Shown here piece after piece: positions 16,628 to 26,462 of a DNA stretch of 30,398 bases; within the stretch, counting starts at the first letter, position 1, and each line of letters starts with the position of its first letter. A model generated the notes under the pieces. The model did not search any database and was not told where the DNA came from. It saw nothing but the letters and a program-made list of their open reading frames with translations. The stretch comes from a virus. The translations under genes and the position numbers were made by a program. The stretch spans positions 1 to 30,398 of IMG/VR virus record IMGVR_UViG_3300001533_001112; one strand, written 5' to 3'.

Positions 16628-17476
16628 ATGAATTTAAATATTGATATTGAAGAAATAAAAAGAAATGGGTTAAAAGAGAGAGAGAGAAAAATTAAAGAAA
16701 TAGAAGAACGGACGTATTTAAATCACGATATTAAAATATTAACACCGTATTATAATGTAATTGATTCAAAAACAGAAAGAGCAATTTTAAATTTATTAGA
16801 TTCTAAAACATTAAATTGTGCGTGGTTATCATTAAGGGGAACGGCAATTGCATACCTTAGAAATAAACTTGTTAATGATGGAAAATCAGATTTACAATTT
16901 CAAAAATTAAATGACGGATTTACTCATTATCTTTTTATAGATTCAGATACGGTTGTTACTGAAGAAGATGTTAAAAAACTATTATCATATAATTTGGATA
17001 TTGTTGCTGGAGCATATATGAGTAGGGAATCAGAATATTGTTATGTTGGTGGACATTTTAAATATGAAAATGATAATGTAGTAGATTTTATAAATATAGA
17101 AAAATCAACGAACGGATTGATTGAAGTAGATTGGGTTGGTGCGGGGTGTTTACTTATTAAAAAAGAAGTTTTTGAAAATCTCCCTTATCCGTGGTTTCAT
17201 TATCCAATAATTGAAAAAATTAATAAAGGAAAAAAACACAGACAACTGGTATTTGAAGATGTTGGTTTTTCAATGTTGGTAAAAAAATACGGATTTAAAA
17301 TTTATATGGATTGTGATGTTGATGTAAAACATTATGCAAGAAATTATCAAAGAGAAAATACAAATGAATTTGAATTATTATTTACAAATGTTAATGACGA
17401 TTTAAATAAAATATTTCAATTAATAAGAATGATGGGTTATAGAATTAATCATTTAGAGGGAAATGAGGATAAATAA
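16628..17476 (+). CDS. GT-A fold glycosyltransferase
   Basis: A 282-residue protein with AAGGA before the ATG. Features typical of family-2-like GT-A enzymes: an IKILTPYYN strand near 35-43, FIDSDTVVTEEDV with the DxD metal/nucleotide-sugar motif at 105-107, IVAGAYMSR near 125-133, WVGAGCLLIKKEVF near 169-182, and FEDVGFSMLVKKYGFKI with the acidic pair at 210-211, followed by His 235. No signal or membrane segment is apparent, so it should act in the cytoplasm. The stop overlaps the next gene's ATG (TAATG). It sits among fibre genes, which suggests virion-protein or host-glycan modification; sugar and acceptor are unknown. Confidence 0.85.
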   Translation: MNLNIDIEEIKRNGLKERERKIKEIEERTYLNHDIKILTPYYNVIDSKTERAILNLLDSKTLNCAWLSLRGTAIAYLRNKLVNDGKSDLQFQKLNDGFTHYLFIDSDTVVTEEDVKKLLSYNLDIVAGAYMSRESEYCYVGGHFKYENDNVVDFINIEKSTNGLIEVDWVGAGCLLIKKEVFENLPYPWFHYPIIEKINKGKKHRQLVFEDVGFSMLVKKYGFKIYMDCDVDVKHYARNYQRENTNEFELLFTNVNDDLNKIFQLIRMMGYRINHLEGNEDK

Positions 17477-18924
17477 TGTCAAATTATTATGTAAATATAA
17501 ATAACGGAACTTTGGTTGGTGATGGTTCTGATTCATCACCATTTAATTATAACCAATTGGTTAATTTTTTTAATCCTGAGCGTGTTATTGATGGTGATAT
17601 TGTTGTTACGACTGCAACTGATGGAGATGTTGTAAAAATAAAAGGAGCAAAATCATCTAATTATACAACATCGCTTGAAACTGGTATTGATATGTTTATC
17701 AGTTTTCATGAGTCTTTATCTGGTACTATAAGTATTGACGGGTGGGATGTCGAAAATAATGGTTCTCCAATTTTATATAATGATAATATCCAATTTACAA
17801 TTTTTAATCGAGCAAATGATTATTTAACAAGTGCTGTAGATACAACGTTAGACGTTACTTTTAAAAATTTTATAGTTGATAACTATACTGATGGTGGTTC
17901 ATATGCAGTACACCCATTTGATTGTGAATGGGCTTCTCCGAGTAGAAAAATAAATATTGATTTTAAAAATGTTGCTATAAAGTGTAATATTTTTAGTCAA
18001 TTTTATTTAGCTGATAGTGCGGTTGATACAGATAGATATAGTAATTTTAATTTTTACGGATGTACATTAGATACAAATAGATTATATCCATTTACAAGAG
18101 TTGATGAATTTGGATTGTATGATTGTGTTCTTATACATGATACAATAATTTTAGATTTACAATCATATACAACACTTAAAGCCAGTAATAATATAACAAC
18201 GGTTGAAAATTTTTCAAATTATGTTGGTGTACCGGGAGATGTTGTTGAGTATATTGAACCTACATATAATAGTAATGTATTGGGTTATTCTGTAAAAGCA
18301 AATTCTAATGACCAAATTTCATATTATCAAGATAAAATATCATTGGAATATATTAATTTTAATATTCCTATTGGTGGAGCAACGGTAACATTTAGAAATA
18401 ATAATGATTATAATATTGGATTATTTGGAGAAGACCGTGTAACGTATGGTGCATATACATTTGAATTATCAGTGGCTGGTTTTGGAAAAGGTCATATTGG
18501 TTCATTTTATTTTGGTGGAGATTTTGAAAATGTTGTAGTAACAGTTGACCCTGCTATAATTACATTAGTCCCGGTAACATGTGCAAGTGTCGATACGACT
18601 GCAACTGGTCCGTCAATAATTAATGTTTTAGTTCCAGATGTTAGGGCTTTTGGTTTTGATTCATTTCCTTTTGATTTTAGTGGAGCGCCAGTAGAAGGTT
18701 CGTCACCATTAAATGTAAAATATCATGTTTATAATTATGAACCAAGAGGAAAATTTGCAGGGTTGTGGGAAGCTTATGAATTTAGATGGTGGTTCGATTA
18801 TGAGACATCTGGTGGTGTAAATGATTATATAGCGTTTACAACAGATAGAGCAGAATGGTTATATTGTGGTTTTTATGGTCAAACTTATGATGTTCGATGT
18901 TGTGTTATGTATAAACAAACATAG
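17476..18924 (+). CDS. Tail fibre-like protein with beta-helix start and PKD-like end
   Basis: A 482-residue protein translationally coupled to the glycosyltransferase. It begins MSNYYVNINNG then GDGSDSSPFNYNQL, a start common in phage right-handed beta-helix fibres and related to the start of the 12674 gene. The middle is beta-rich with solenoid-like turns. A C-terminal module (APVEGSSPLNVKYHVYNYEP, YEFRWWFDYETSGG) resembles a PKD domain. The end is Cys-rich (YCGFYGQTYDVRCCVM). A structural adhesin or fibre is likely, not a recognised family. Confidence 0.75.
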   Translation: MSNYYVNINNGTLVGDGSDSSPFNYNQLVNFFNPERVIDGDIVVTTATDGDVVKIKGAKSSNYTTSLETGIDMFISFHESLSGTISIDGWDVENNGSPILYNDNIQFTIFNRANDYLTSAVDTTLDVTFKNFIVDNYTDGGSYAVHPFDCEWASPSRKINIDFKNVAIKCNIFSQFYLADSAVDTDRYSNFNFYGCTLDTNRLYPFTRVDEFGLYDCVLIHDTIILDLQSYTTLKASNNITTVENFSNYVGVPGDVVEYIEPTYNSNVLGYSVKANSNDQISYYQDKISLEYINFNIPIGGATVTFRNNNDYNIGLFGEDRVTYGAYTFELSVAGFGKGHIGSFYFGGDFENVVVTVDPAIITLVPVTCASVDTTATGPSIINVLVPDVRAFGFDSFPFDFSGAPVEGSSPLNVKYHVYNYEPRGKFAGLWEAYEFRWWFDYETSGGVNDYIAFTTDRAEWLYCGFYGQTYDVRCCVMYKQT

Positions 18925-18941
18925 ACCTATAGAATAATAAT

Positions 18942-18949
18942 TATAAATA
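18942..18949 (+). promoter_or_regulatory. T4-type late promoter TATAAATA
   Basis: A perfect TATAAATA in the 56-bp gap after the fibre gene, 31 bp before the ATG of the 1506-residue gene. It matches the T4 late -10 consensus and the position of the others found here. Confidence 0.7.
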
Positions 18950-18980
18950 TTTAAAAAAGATAATATTTTTTGGAGTATAA

Positions 18981-21900
18981 ATGGCTAATTTTTTTGAAGA
19001 TTTTGTTGCATCAACAGGTAATTTTTTCTATGCTGCCCAAGACGGTTATCCATCGTATAGATATTGGTATATTGATTTTGTTAAATTAATACCACAAGAT
19101 GCTGTTGATAATCAACCCGGCTTTATTTTAGTTGATACACAGCCGGAATTAAATGGTAGTTTGTCGGCTTCATTTGTTGGTCTTGATGTTTATAATGGTG
19201 CTGATAATTTCATAATTATGAGATATCAAAGTCCAACACAATTTCTTGGATTGCGTGTTAATCCGGGAACTCTTGACCAAAAAGGAATTTATCTTTCTGT
19301 CAATAATACAAATGAGTGGCAGGGTGAGGACTCTGCACTTTCAGAAGGAGACATAAAACTTAATCTTATAAACTCAGCGGGTATTGCGATAAGTGCTGAA
19401 ACTTGGCCCAATAAAACAGAATTTCCACTTGATGGCTTAATCACTGTAGATATTACCGATGATAATACATTTTCAGTTGAATTGTGGGATTCTGACCATA
19501 CAATATTTTATGCTTCAGCGTCATTTATAAATAATGATTACACATCATCTGCTGGTCATTTTGGATTTTTCCATACTAAAAAATGGGATGCAAATATCGA
19601 AGGTTGGGATTATATAATGTGGGTTGATAGTGCATCTGCTACAATTCCACCAACGATAGATTCATTTAGTGCAACAAAATATACATTATCTGAAGGACAA
19701 TCAACATCATTAGGGTGGTTTGTATCGAGTGGTGATAGTGATACTATAGTTACAATTGACAATGGTGTTGGTGATGTAGATTTGTTTGGAACGTCTGCAA
19801 TTACACCGGGACTTGGAAGTTATACATATATAATATCGGCATATAATGAAGGTGGTGATGTTAGTGCATCACTTGACATAAATGTTATCGTATCAGCCCC
19901 ATTAATTATAACATTTTCTGCTGATAGTCCAATTGATTTTAGTGGTTCTTCTATATTGACATGGGAAACTTCTGGTTCATCAGTTTCAGCATTTATTGAT
20001 AATGATATTGGATGGGTAACACCCGTTAGTGCAGGAACATGTGTAGTTTCTGGTTTGTCAGCATCAACAACATACACATTGTCGGCATTTGATTCAAGTG
20101 CTAATTTTGTTTTTGAGTCTACAACTATTGATATCATTGAACCATTAATTACAATATTTTCTGCTGATACACCAATTTCTGGTGGTGGAAATTCAACATT
20201 AACATGGGAGACATCAGGAGCATCAACATCAGCATTTATTGATAATAATGTTGGATGGGTAACACCTGTTAGTGCGGGAACATATGAAGTTTCTGGGATT
20301 TCAGCTACGACAACATTTACGTTATCAGCATTTGATGATTATAGTAATTTTGTGACGGATAACACTACGGTAACTGTCACACCACCATCTGTGTTGGTTT
20401 TTTCTGGAGATACTCCGATTTCTGCTGGTGATAATACATTATTGACATGGGAGACATCAGGAGCAACATCTGCATTCATTGACAATGGGGTTGGATGGGT
20501 TATTCCAGTAAATTCTGGAACATGTGATGTTTCTGGTTTGTCAATAACAACTACGTATACGTTATCAGCATTTGACGATTATAGTAATTTTGGTACTGAT
20601 AGTACTACAATTATAGTTTCAGCAAATCCACAAATTGTTTCTGGTACATTTTCAGCAACATCAAATCCAACATGTTCTGGTTCTGACTATTTAATTAGTT
20701 GGGTAACAATAGGAGCAACATCAGCATTTATTAATAATGGTATTGGATGGATAGATTCTTCTGCTGTAAGTTCTGGTTCATATGGAACATCATCAACACT
20801 TCCTGTATCATATACAATGTCTGCATGGAATGATTTTGGTGTTTTAACAAGTGCATCATATATTCAAAAAATTTATTATAGAGACCCTATAGCAGATGCA
20901 GGAAGTGATTTAGAATTAACAGCAACAAGTATTAGTGGAGTATCTGCTACATTTAATGCCAGCGCAAGTTATGACCCTGATGGTCAAGCAATATCAACAT
21001 ATCAATGGACATCTGGTAGTGATGTTGTGTCAACTTCTGAATATTTTACTTTAGTATTATCTGCTGGAGACCACGAATTTGATTTACTTATTACAGATGG
21101 ATGTGGCCAGTCTGGAACGGATAGTGTTAGTGCTTCTGTAATTAATTTAATTCCTCCGATTCCTATTGCCAGCGCAAATTCATATATTGTAAATGCTGGA
21201 GATAATTTTATATTATCTGGTCAAGATAGTTATGACCCTGACGGTTCTATAACAAATTATTTATGGGAATTGAGCGGTACTTTTGTTTCGGCTACAGATG
21301 TTGCTATTCAATCAAAAAATGCTGTAGGGGAATACACATACACATTAACGGTTACTGATTCAAGTGGATTATCTGCATCAGATACTGTAACAGTTAATGT
21401 TAATGTTAATGGTGTATATGCACCAAGTGCAAATGCGGGTTCAGACCAAACACATTGTATGACTTCTGGTGACACACTAGATATATTACTTGCTGGTACT
21501 GATAGTTTACCTCCAAGTACTGGTAGTTCTTTATCATGGTATCAATGGAATTTAAGTGCTTTTGGTGTATCAAATGTATCTGCCAATATAGCAACGGATG
21601 CATCAGAAATATTTACTATAGTTAGTGATGTTTCTGCTTTTGGAACATATAATGTTGAATTAAAAGTATCTGCATCTAATGGGATTATTGATACCGATAC
21701 GGTAAGTGTTACTATTAATCGTCAAGCATTAGTATCTGCTGGAGATGACCAAACGCACACATTATCATGTGATTCATCTTTTTATGATGTTTGGTTAAGT
21801 GGTAGTTCTGATTTGTCTGGAACATATATTTGGTATTTTAATAATGGAACATTTAAAAAGCAAGGTCAGATTGTATCAGCATCATGTGGTGTAGGAACAT

Positions 21901-23501
21901 TTAGTGCTGGTTTGGAAATGGTCACAACAGCAGATGATGGTACAACATGTACATCAGATATTGATTCTATTAATATTGTAATAAGTGCTAGTTCATTATC
22001 GATTGATACTTTTGAATTTAATCCAAGTTTTATAAATGGCACATCGGCTTATGCATGGTCAACATTAACATGGGGAATAACATCTGCTGTTAGTGCAACT
22101 ATTGATAATAGTGTTGGTTGGTTAGATATATCGGCAATATCATCAGGAACACGTCAAGTTTCTGGAACTGATGATTTAACATATAATATTTCGGCATTTG
22201 ATATTAGTGGATGTATGGTAACATCACAAGCAATTGCTACAATTAATTTGGGAACCATTTCTGCATGTAAATTGAAAGTAAATTATATTTCTTTATTTGG
22301 TCCTGAACATATAAGATGGGGAGATTGTAGAGATATTAATTTAGTTGATATGCTTCCAGAGACTTTATTTAATACAGATACAGAGGATTATCTTAAAGTA
22401 TATCAAGATTATTTGAATGAAATGTATGCTGGCTCTTGTGGATATACTCTTGGAGCATCTGCATTAAATACTTGTGCTTGTGAAGTTTCTGCGTGTTTAT
22501 TATCTGCTGTTAATAATTTTTATGAACATCAAACATATTTAAGTGGTGGTATATCTGCTAATACTTTATATACACCAACAGATGATGTAGAAAAGGTTTT
22601 TCTTACTGATTTTTGTCAAGTTCCAAAAACTAAAATATCTGTTCTTGAGAAGATATATAGAATAACAGAATTGTTTGACTCAGATTTAATTCCAATTGAA
22701 TTGATACAATTTTATGCACAAAACCTTGGTTATGAAGTTGGATTGAGTCGTGATAATATTGGATTAGATTTTTCTGCAACGCAAATAGAATCTCAGGAAG
22801 CAATAAATCAAAAGAAATATTTACGATTTATGGTTAGAAATTTACCAACATGGTACAAAATTAAAACAACGAGAAATTCAGTTAAGATGATGTTATATTC
22901 ATTTGGTTTAGTTGGTGATTTTATTTATTATTTTACAAGAAATTATAGAGACCCGGAAACTGGAATAGGATTAAATAGCTTAGAATATGGCGGTCAAAAT
23001 GTAAATGATTATGGAACAACTGAAACTTCTGGTTTTAATAAATATATTGTTACTGATGATATGACATATAAAGAATTACAAGAATTGAAATGTAATTTAT
23101 CACAATGGGAAGAATTTAAAAATAATAAGAAAGCATATTTTAATATGTTAAATGAATTACAACCATTAGGAAATAATGATTGGATATTAACAGATGTTAA
23201 TCCAGCATCAGTAAAAGAAGATATATCAAATATACCTGATGATTTTTTCTCATCACCTCATTTTAGATTGTGGTTTGATATATTAGAAAGTTTGACAACT
23301 GGAAATTTTACAACTGATTTGAGAAGACAAAAATTAATATCTGAAGCAATAAAAGCAATTAAACCAATCAATACAGTATTTGAAGGTATTACAGGAGTAT
23401 ATAGAACTGTAGTAGATTTATACTATCGACCATATTCAAGAATTAGAAAACATATATCTTTGTTTTCTGATGGATATGCTGATTGGTATTTTAACAGATG
23501 A
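18981..23501 (+). CDS. Giant Ig/PKD-array protein with tail-protein-I (gp7/TssG)-like C-terminus
   Basis: The largest gene, 1506 residues. Residues ~1-222 look like a jelly-roll domain (FFEDFVASTGNFFY... AGHFGFFHT). Six Ig-like units of ~80 residues follow, five at 19654-20870 and one at 21991-22250, with the core LTWETSGATSAFIDNGVGW then TTTYTLSAFDDYSNF. Four PKD-like units lie at 20881-21990, two with the typical SYDPDG and a later YQW or LW. The last ~415 residues are different: helical, with LEKIYRITELFDSDLIPIEL, LRFMVRNLPTWYKIKTTRNS and VKMMLYSFGLVGD, resembling P2 gpI/TssG/gp7 wedge proteins. It may be a wedge component carrying a long adhesive arm. The C-terminal assignment is by pattern only. 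Confidence 0.75.
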   Translation: MANFFEDFVASTGNFFYAAQDGYPSYRYWYIDFVKLIPQDAVDNQPGFILVDTQPELNGSLSASFVGLDVYNGADNFIIMRYQSPTQFLGLRVNPGTLDQKGIYLSVNNTNEWQGEDSALSEGDIKLNLINSAGIAISAETWPNKTEFPLDGLITVDITDDNTFSVELWDSDHTIFYASASFINNDYTSSAGHFGFFHTKKWDANIEGWDYIMWVDSASATIPPTIDSFSATKYTLSEGQSTSLGWFVSSGDSDTIVTIDNGVGDVDLFGTSAITPGLGSYTYIISAYNEGGDVSASLDINVIVSAPLIITFSADSPIDFSGSSILTWETSGSSVSAFIDNDIGWVTPVSAGTCVVSGLSASTTYTLSAFDSSANFVFESTTIDIIEPLITIFSADTPISGGGNSTLTWETSGASTSAFIDNNVGWVTPVSAGTYEVSGISATTTFTLSAFDDYSNFVTDNTTVTVTPPSVLVFSGDTPISAGDNTLLTWETSGATSAFIDNGVGWVIPVNSGTCDVSGLSITTTYTLSAFDDYSNFGTDSTTIIVSANPQIVSGTFSATSNPTCSGSDYLISWVTIGATSAFINNGIGWIDSSAVSSGSYGTSSTLPVSYTMSAWNDFGVLTSASYIQKIYYRDPIADAGSDLELTATSISGVSATFNASASYDPDGQAISTYQWTSGSDVVSTSEYFTLVLSAGDHEFDLLITDGCGQSGTDSVSASVINLIPPIPIASANSYIVNAGDNFILSGQDSYDPDGSITNYLWELSGTFVSATDVAIQSKNAVGEYTYTLTVTDSSGLSASDTVTVNVNVNGVYAPSANAGSDQTHCMTSGDTLDILLAGTDSLPPSTGSSLSWYQWNLSAFGVSNVSANIATDASEIFTIVSDVSAFGTYNVELKVSASNGIIDTDTVSVTINRQALVSAGDDQTHTLSCDSSFYDVWLSGSSDLSGTYIWYFNNGTFKKQGQIVSASCGVGTFSAGLEMVTTADDGTTCTSDIDSINIVISASSLSIDTFEFNPSFINGTSAYAWSTLTWGITSAVSATIDNSVGWLDISAISSGTRQVSGTDDLTYNISAFDISGCMVTSQAIATINLGTISACKLKVNYISLFGPEHIRWGDCRDINLVDMLPETLFNTDTEDYLKVYQDYLNEMYAGSCGYTLGASALNTCACEVSACLLSAVNNFYEHQTYLSGGISANTLYTPTDDVEKVFLTDFCQVPKTKISVLEKIYRITELFDSDLIPIELIQFYAQNLGYEVGLSRDNIGLDFSATQIESQEAINQKKYLRFMVRNLPTWYKIKTTRNSVKMMLYSFGLVGDFIYYFTRNYRDPETGIGLNSLEYGGQNVNDYGTTETSGFNKYIVTDDMTYKELQELKCNLSQWEEFKNNKKAYFNMLNELQPLGNNDWILTDVNPASVKEDISNIPDDFFSSPHFRLWFDILESLTTGNFTTDLRRQKLISEAIKAIKPINTVFEGITGVYRTVVDLYYRPYSRIRKHISLFSDGYADWYFNR
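19903..20630 (+). repeat. Three tandem Ig-domain repeats, similar at DNA level
   Basis: Units near 19903, 20146 and 20392, each about 245 bp, share blocks such as TTGGATGGGTAACACC and ACGTTATCAGCATTTGA. They are in frame and encode three Ig-like modules. The conserved DNA suggests recent duplication and a site prone to unit gain or loss. More diverged units flank them. Confidence 0.8.
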
Positions 23502-23552
23502 TAAAAATATTAAAAAATTATGAAAAAGTAATGAATTTTAAGAAAGAAAATA

Positions 23553-23586
23553 TATAAATATTTGGAATAATATATAAATATAAATA
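23553..23586 (+). promoter_or_regulatory. Cluster of T4-type late promoters before the tail fibre gene
   Basis: Perfect TATAAATA copies occur at 23553-23560, 23573-23580 and 23579-23586, the last two overlapping. They lie in the 118-bp gap, the longest in the window, before the 943-residue tail fibre gene at 23620. Several late start points, or one strong one, would be expected here. No other feature is apparent in this gap. Confidence 0.75.
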
Positions 23587-23619
23587 TAGACATAGTTAAG
23601 AATTATTAAGGAGAATAGG

Positions 23620-26451
23620 ATGCCTCAGTATGCAATGATAACAGAAACTGGTTTAAATCAGATAGATAATGCTCATCCGTTAGGACAATATATTGAAATA
23701 GCATATTATGTGCCAGTTTATGATTATAGAATAGACCCAAACATTTTACCAACTGATTCATCTATTAGTGGAACGGAAGTTAGTTCATGTACTAATTCTG
23801 CTGATGAAGTTCCTCAAGGTGAAGTATTATGGAATACTTCTGGAGATTATTATTCATTGTCACCAGAACAATTGTATTTGGTACGCACAGGTGATGAAAC
23901 GGTAGCCACAAGTGGTTCTAATAAAATGATTACTAATTTTGCACATAGAAATGCATTCAACATAAATCAATTTAAAACAAGTGCAATTGGTAATTATTAT
24001 ACCGCTGATACTGTAAGTTCACCGGGGAGTACTGGATTTGCTTGGTTCTTATCTAATGCAGGATATGGTTTGTTATCAACACCAACATCAGCAGAGGGGT
24101 ATGGTCCTGAAGACCTTGATAACCCGGAATCATGTTATCTTTACAAGGGGGTAACATATCAACATGTAATCACATCTGCTAATGATAGTAGAGCTAATTT
24201 TAAAGTCACTATTAGAGCACAAAATGGACAAATCAAATTTAATAAAATTGGTTTGTATGCTGTAAAGAGAACAGCCGATGGTGTTATTGCTTCTGACCCA
24301 TTTTTGTTTGGTCAAGTAATTATTCCTGAACCACAACTTTTATATTCTAAAGATGTTGGAAGTACAGGTAAGGTTACTGAGATTACATTAGATTTTCAAA
24401 TTGAATCAAAAACTGTAGCAAGTGGTGTATTTGATAATGTTTTTTATTCAACATCTGGAGATTATTGGGTAAGAACAACAAATGAAGAAAATGGAAATTA
24501 TGGTCTTACATATGATGGTAGTGTATATATAACAAATACACTAGGTATAGACGAAACAGGAGCGGTATTAGGAGGCGATGATGATAGAAGTGTATCCAAA
24601 CTATTAGTTGGTACATTTGAGTACGTTAATAAGCCTGTAACGAGTGCTGAGAAAGAAATGCCTCAACTATGTTTACAATATGTTGCAAGTCAAGGTATCG
24701 AATCTAAACGTATAAGAACTACAATGAGAACTAATGTTAGTGGAGATTGTGAATTTGATATGTATGGTGCATGTTTAAGTGCTCATCCTGATAATTATTC
24801 TTTAATTCCAGTTTTTGATAAGGAATATGGTTTAGGTTTAAGAGATAAAAAATGGAGTCATTTATATTTGTCAGATACATTAAGAATGTTTGATGATACT
24901 TGGGATAATGTAACATCGGGTTCTGATTTTTCGGATTCATATTTGAATTTTAATATGAATGAGAAATTGACACATTTTGGTAACACTGATATTTATATTG
25001 GACCATATCATAATACTAAAAAAATTGTAACTATTAATAATAGTAAATATGTTGATAAACAAAAGAATAAAAATTATGTATATGGTAATATATCATCATA
25101 TATTGCATCTGCAACTGATTATGAAGGTACATATGAACATGGATATGATTTACTTGTAAGAAGTTTAAATGATATTGTTATGGTCACATTATCTGCTGGA
25201 AATAAAGATTCTTTTACTGCTGAAGATATTATAGAAAGAATTTGGCAAACTCGTGATGTTACTGAAACTAATATTAATAACAATATATCAATAATTGATG
25301 ATAAAAATAAAAGAATAAAAACATTACGTACTTTGATTGCAAATGACCCAACAAATTCTAATAATTGGAAATATAGAAGAGAAATATTTTCTTTACTAAA
25401 TGATATTTCAAAATTAGAAGCTCAAAATAAAGAATTTAGTGAAAGTATAATTCCATATCTTGGAGAAGATAAAGATATATTACTTGTTGCTGGAAGAAAT
25501 ATCCAAACACATGGTGATATACTCCCATTGAGAAATTTGAGTGATAGTTTGGGATGGTGGGATAATCAATTTGCAAATATATATGGTCAAAATTTTGTTG
25601 GATGGGATAGAGATGATGGAAATGGTCGTAATATAACTGTTCAATCTAATATAACTCCAAATGGTATTGGTTTTAGAATTAGAGAAAATACTTGGGATTT
25701 TAGTGATGAACCCGGTGATTGGCAATGGGAAGAAATTACTGCTAAAGAATTTGGTCGTAGTGATAGATATGTTGAAAGAGGATATATTAGTAGAATTGAC
25801 ACAGAGCATATTAAATTAAATGGTGGTGGGCTTATTGATTTTGAAAATGGGTTAAAAATTGATAAAAGTTCTATTTATACTGATAATCAATATTTTTCTA
25901 ATATTGGTACTTATGAAGATAGAGTTGGAACAATTTATGTTGACAATTTGGTGTTAACAAATCAAGGTGAAGTGACACCAATTAATTTTTATAGAGAATT
26001 TACAAGTCCATATGTTGATGTTTGGGATAAAATGAAAAGTCAGAAGAATAACACTACTGTTTTTGTTAAAATGAAATTAATAAAAACAACTGATGTATTG
26101 TCAAATAGTATTATTGTTGAAGGTGAAATTCAAGCCAGAGGTAGAGCTACTGAATATATTAGAAAGAGTGAATGGCCTTCAAATAGAATAATATTTACAG
26201 TTAATTCTATTAAAGAAATTCTTAAAGTTAATAGTAGTAGAACGGTATCTTTAGTTGTTCCTTCTGGAAATATAGTAACAACCGAATATAAAAATAGTAA
26301 TATTTACTATAATAATACAGGAAGTATAACATATAGTAATTCTGATGATAAATTATATATTAAACAATCGAATAATTATTCACATCAAAAGAATAATAAT
26401 TATTGGGTTGGTTGGGATAATACAGTTAAAATAAAATTTGTTATTAATTAA
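23620..26451 (+). CDS. Long tail fibre with P2 gpH/tail-collar-like N-terminus
   Basis: A 943-residue protein with AAGGAG 7-8 bp before the ATG. The N-terminus (MPQYAMITETGLNQIDNAHP then GQYIEIAYYVPVYDY) follows the start of the phage tail-collar fibre family (P2 gpH-like): TETGLNQID, an early Pro/Tyr beta region, and FNKIGLYAVKRTADGVIAS near 205-225. The middle (KEYGLGLRDKKWSHLYLSD, LGWWDNQFANIYGQNFVGWD) has the 'how it differs across the grid' repeats typical of fibre shafts and knobs. A helical stretch near 545-600 (IIDDKNKRIKTLRTLI) may be a coiled coil. The C-terminus is Asn/Tyr-rich. Likely the main receptor-binding fibre; no chaperone is recognised. Confidence 0.8.
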   Translation: MPQYAMITETGLNQIDNAHPLGQYIEIAYYVPVYDYRIDPNILPTDSSISGTEVSSCTNSADEVPQGEVLWNTSGDYYSLSPEQLYLVRTGDETVATSGSNKMITNFAHRNAFNINQFKTSAIGNYYTADTVSSPGSTGFAWFLSNAGYGLLSTPTSAEGYGPEDLDNPESCYLYKGVTYQHVITSANDSRANFKVTIRAQNGQIKFNKIGLYAVKRTADGVIASDPFLFGQVIIPEPQLLYSKDVGSTGKVTEITLDFQIESKTVASGVFDNVFYSTSGDYWVRTTNEENGNYGLTYDGSVYITNTLGIDETGAVLGGDDDRSVSKLLVGTFEYVNKPVTSAEKEMPQLCLQYVASQGIESKRIRTTMRTNVSGDCEFDMYGACLSAHPDNYSLIPVFDKEYGLGLRDKKWSHLYLSDTLRMFDDTWDNVTSGSDFSDSYLNFNMNEKLTHFGNTDIYIGPYHNTKKIVTINNSKYVDKQKNKNYVYGNISSYIASATDYEGTYEHGYDLLVRSLNDIVMVTLSAGNKDSFTAEDIIERIWQTRDVTETNINNNISIIDDKNKRIKTLRTLIANDPTNSNNWKYRREIFSLLNDISKLEAQNKEFSESIIPYLGEDKDILLVAGRNIQTHGDILPLRNLSDSLGWWDNQFANIYGQNFVGWDRDDGNGRNITVQSNITPNGIGFRIRENTWDFSDEPGDWQWEEITAKEFGRSDRYVERGYISRIDTEHIKLNGGGLIDFENGLKIDKSSIYTDNQYFSNIGTYEDRVGTIYVDNLVLTNQGEVTPINFYREFTSPYVDVWDKMKSQKNNTTVFVKMKLIKTTDVLSNSIIVEGEIQARGRATEYIRKSEWPSNRIIFTVNSIKEILKVNSSRTVSLVVPSGNIVTTEYKNSNIYYNNTGSITYSNSDDKLYIKQSNNYSHQKNNNYWVGWDNTVKIKFVIN

Positions 26452-26462
26452 GGAGAGTGAAA

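Noticed and set aside
26457-26462. GTG start for the coiled-coil gene
   Set aside because: It is 1 base from AGGAG; the ATG at 26463 has proper spacing.
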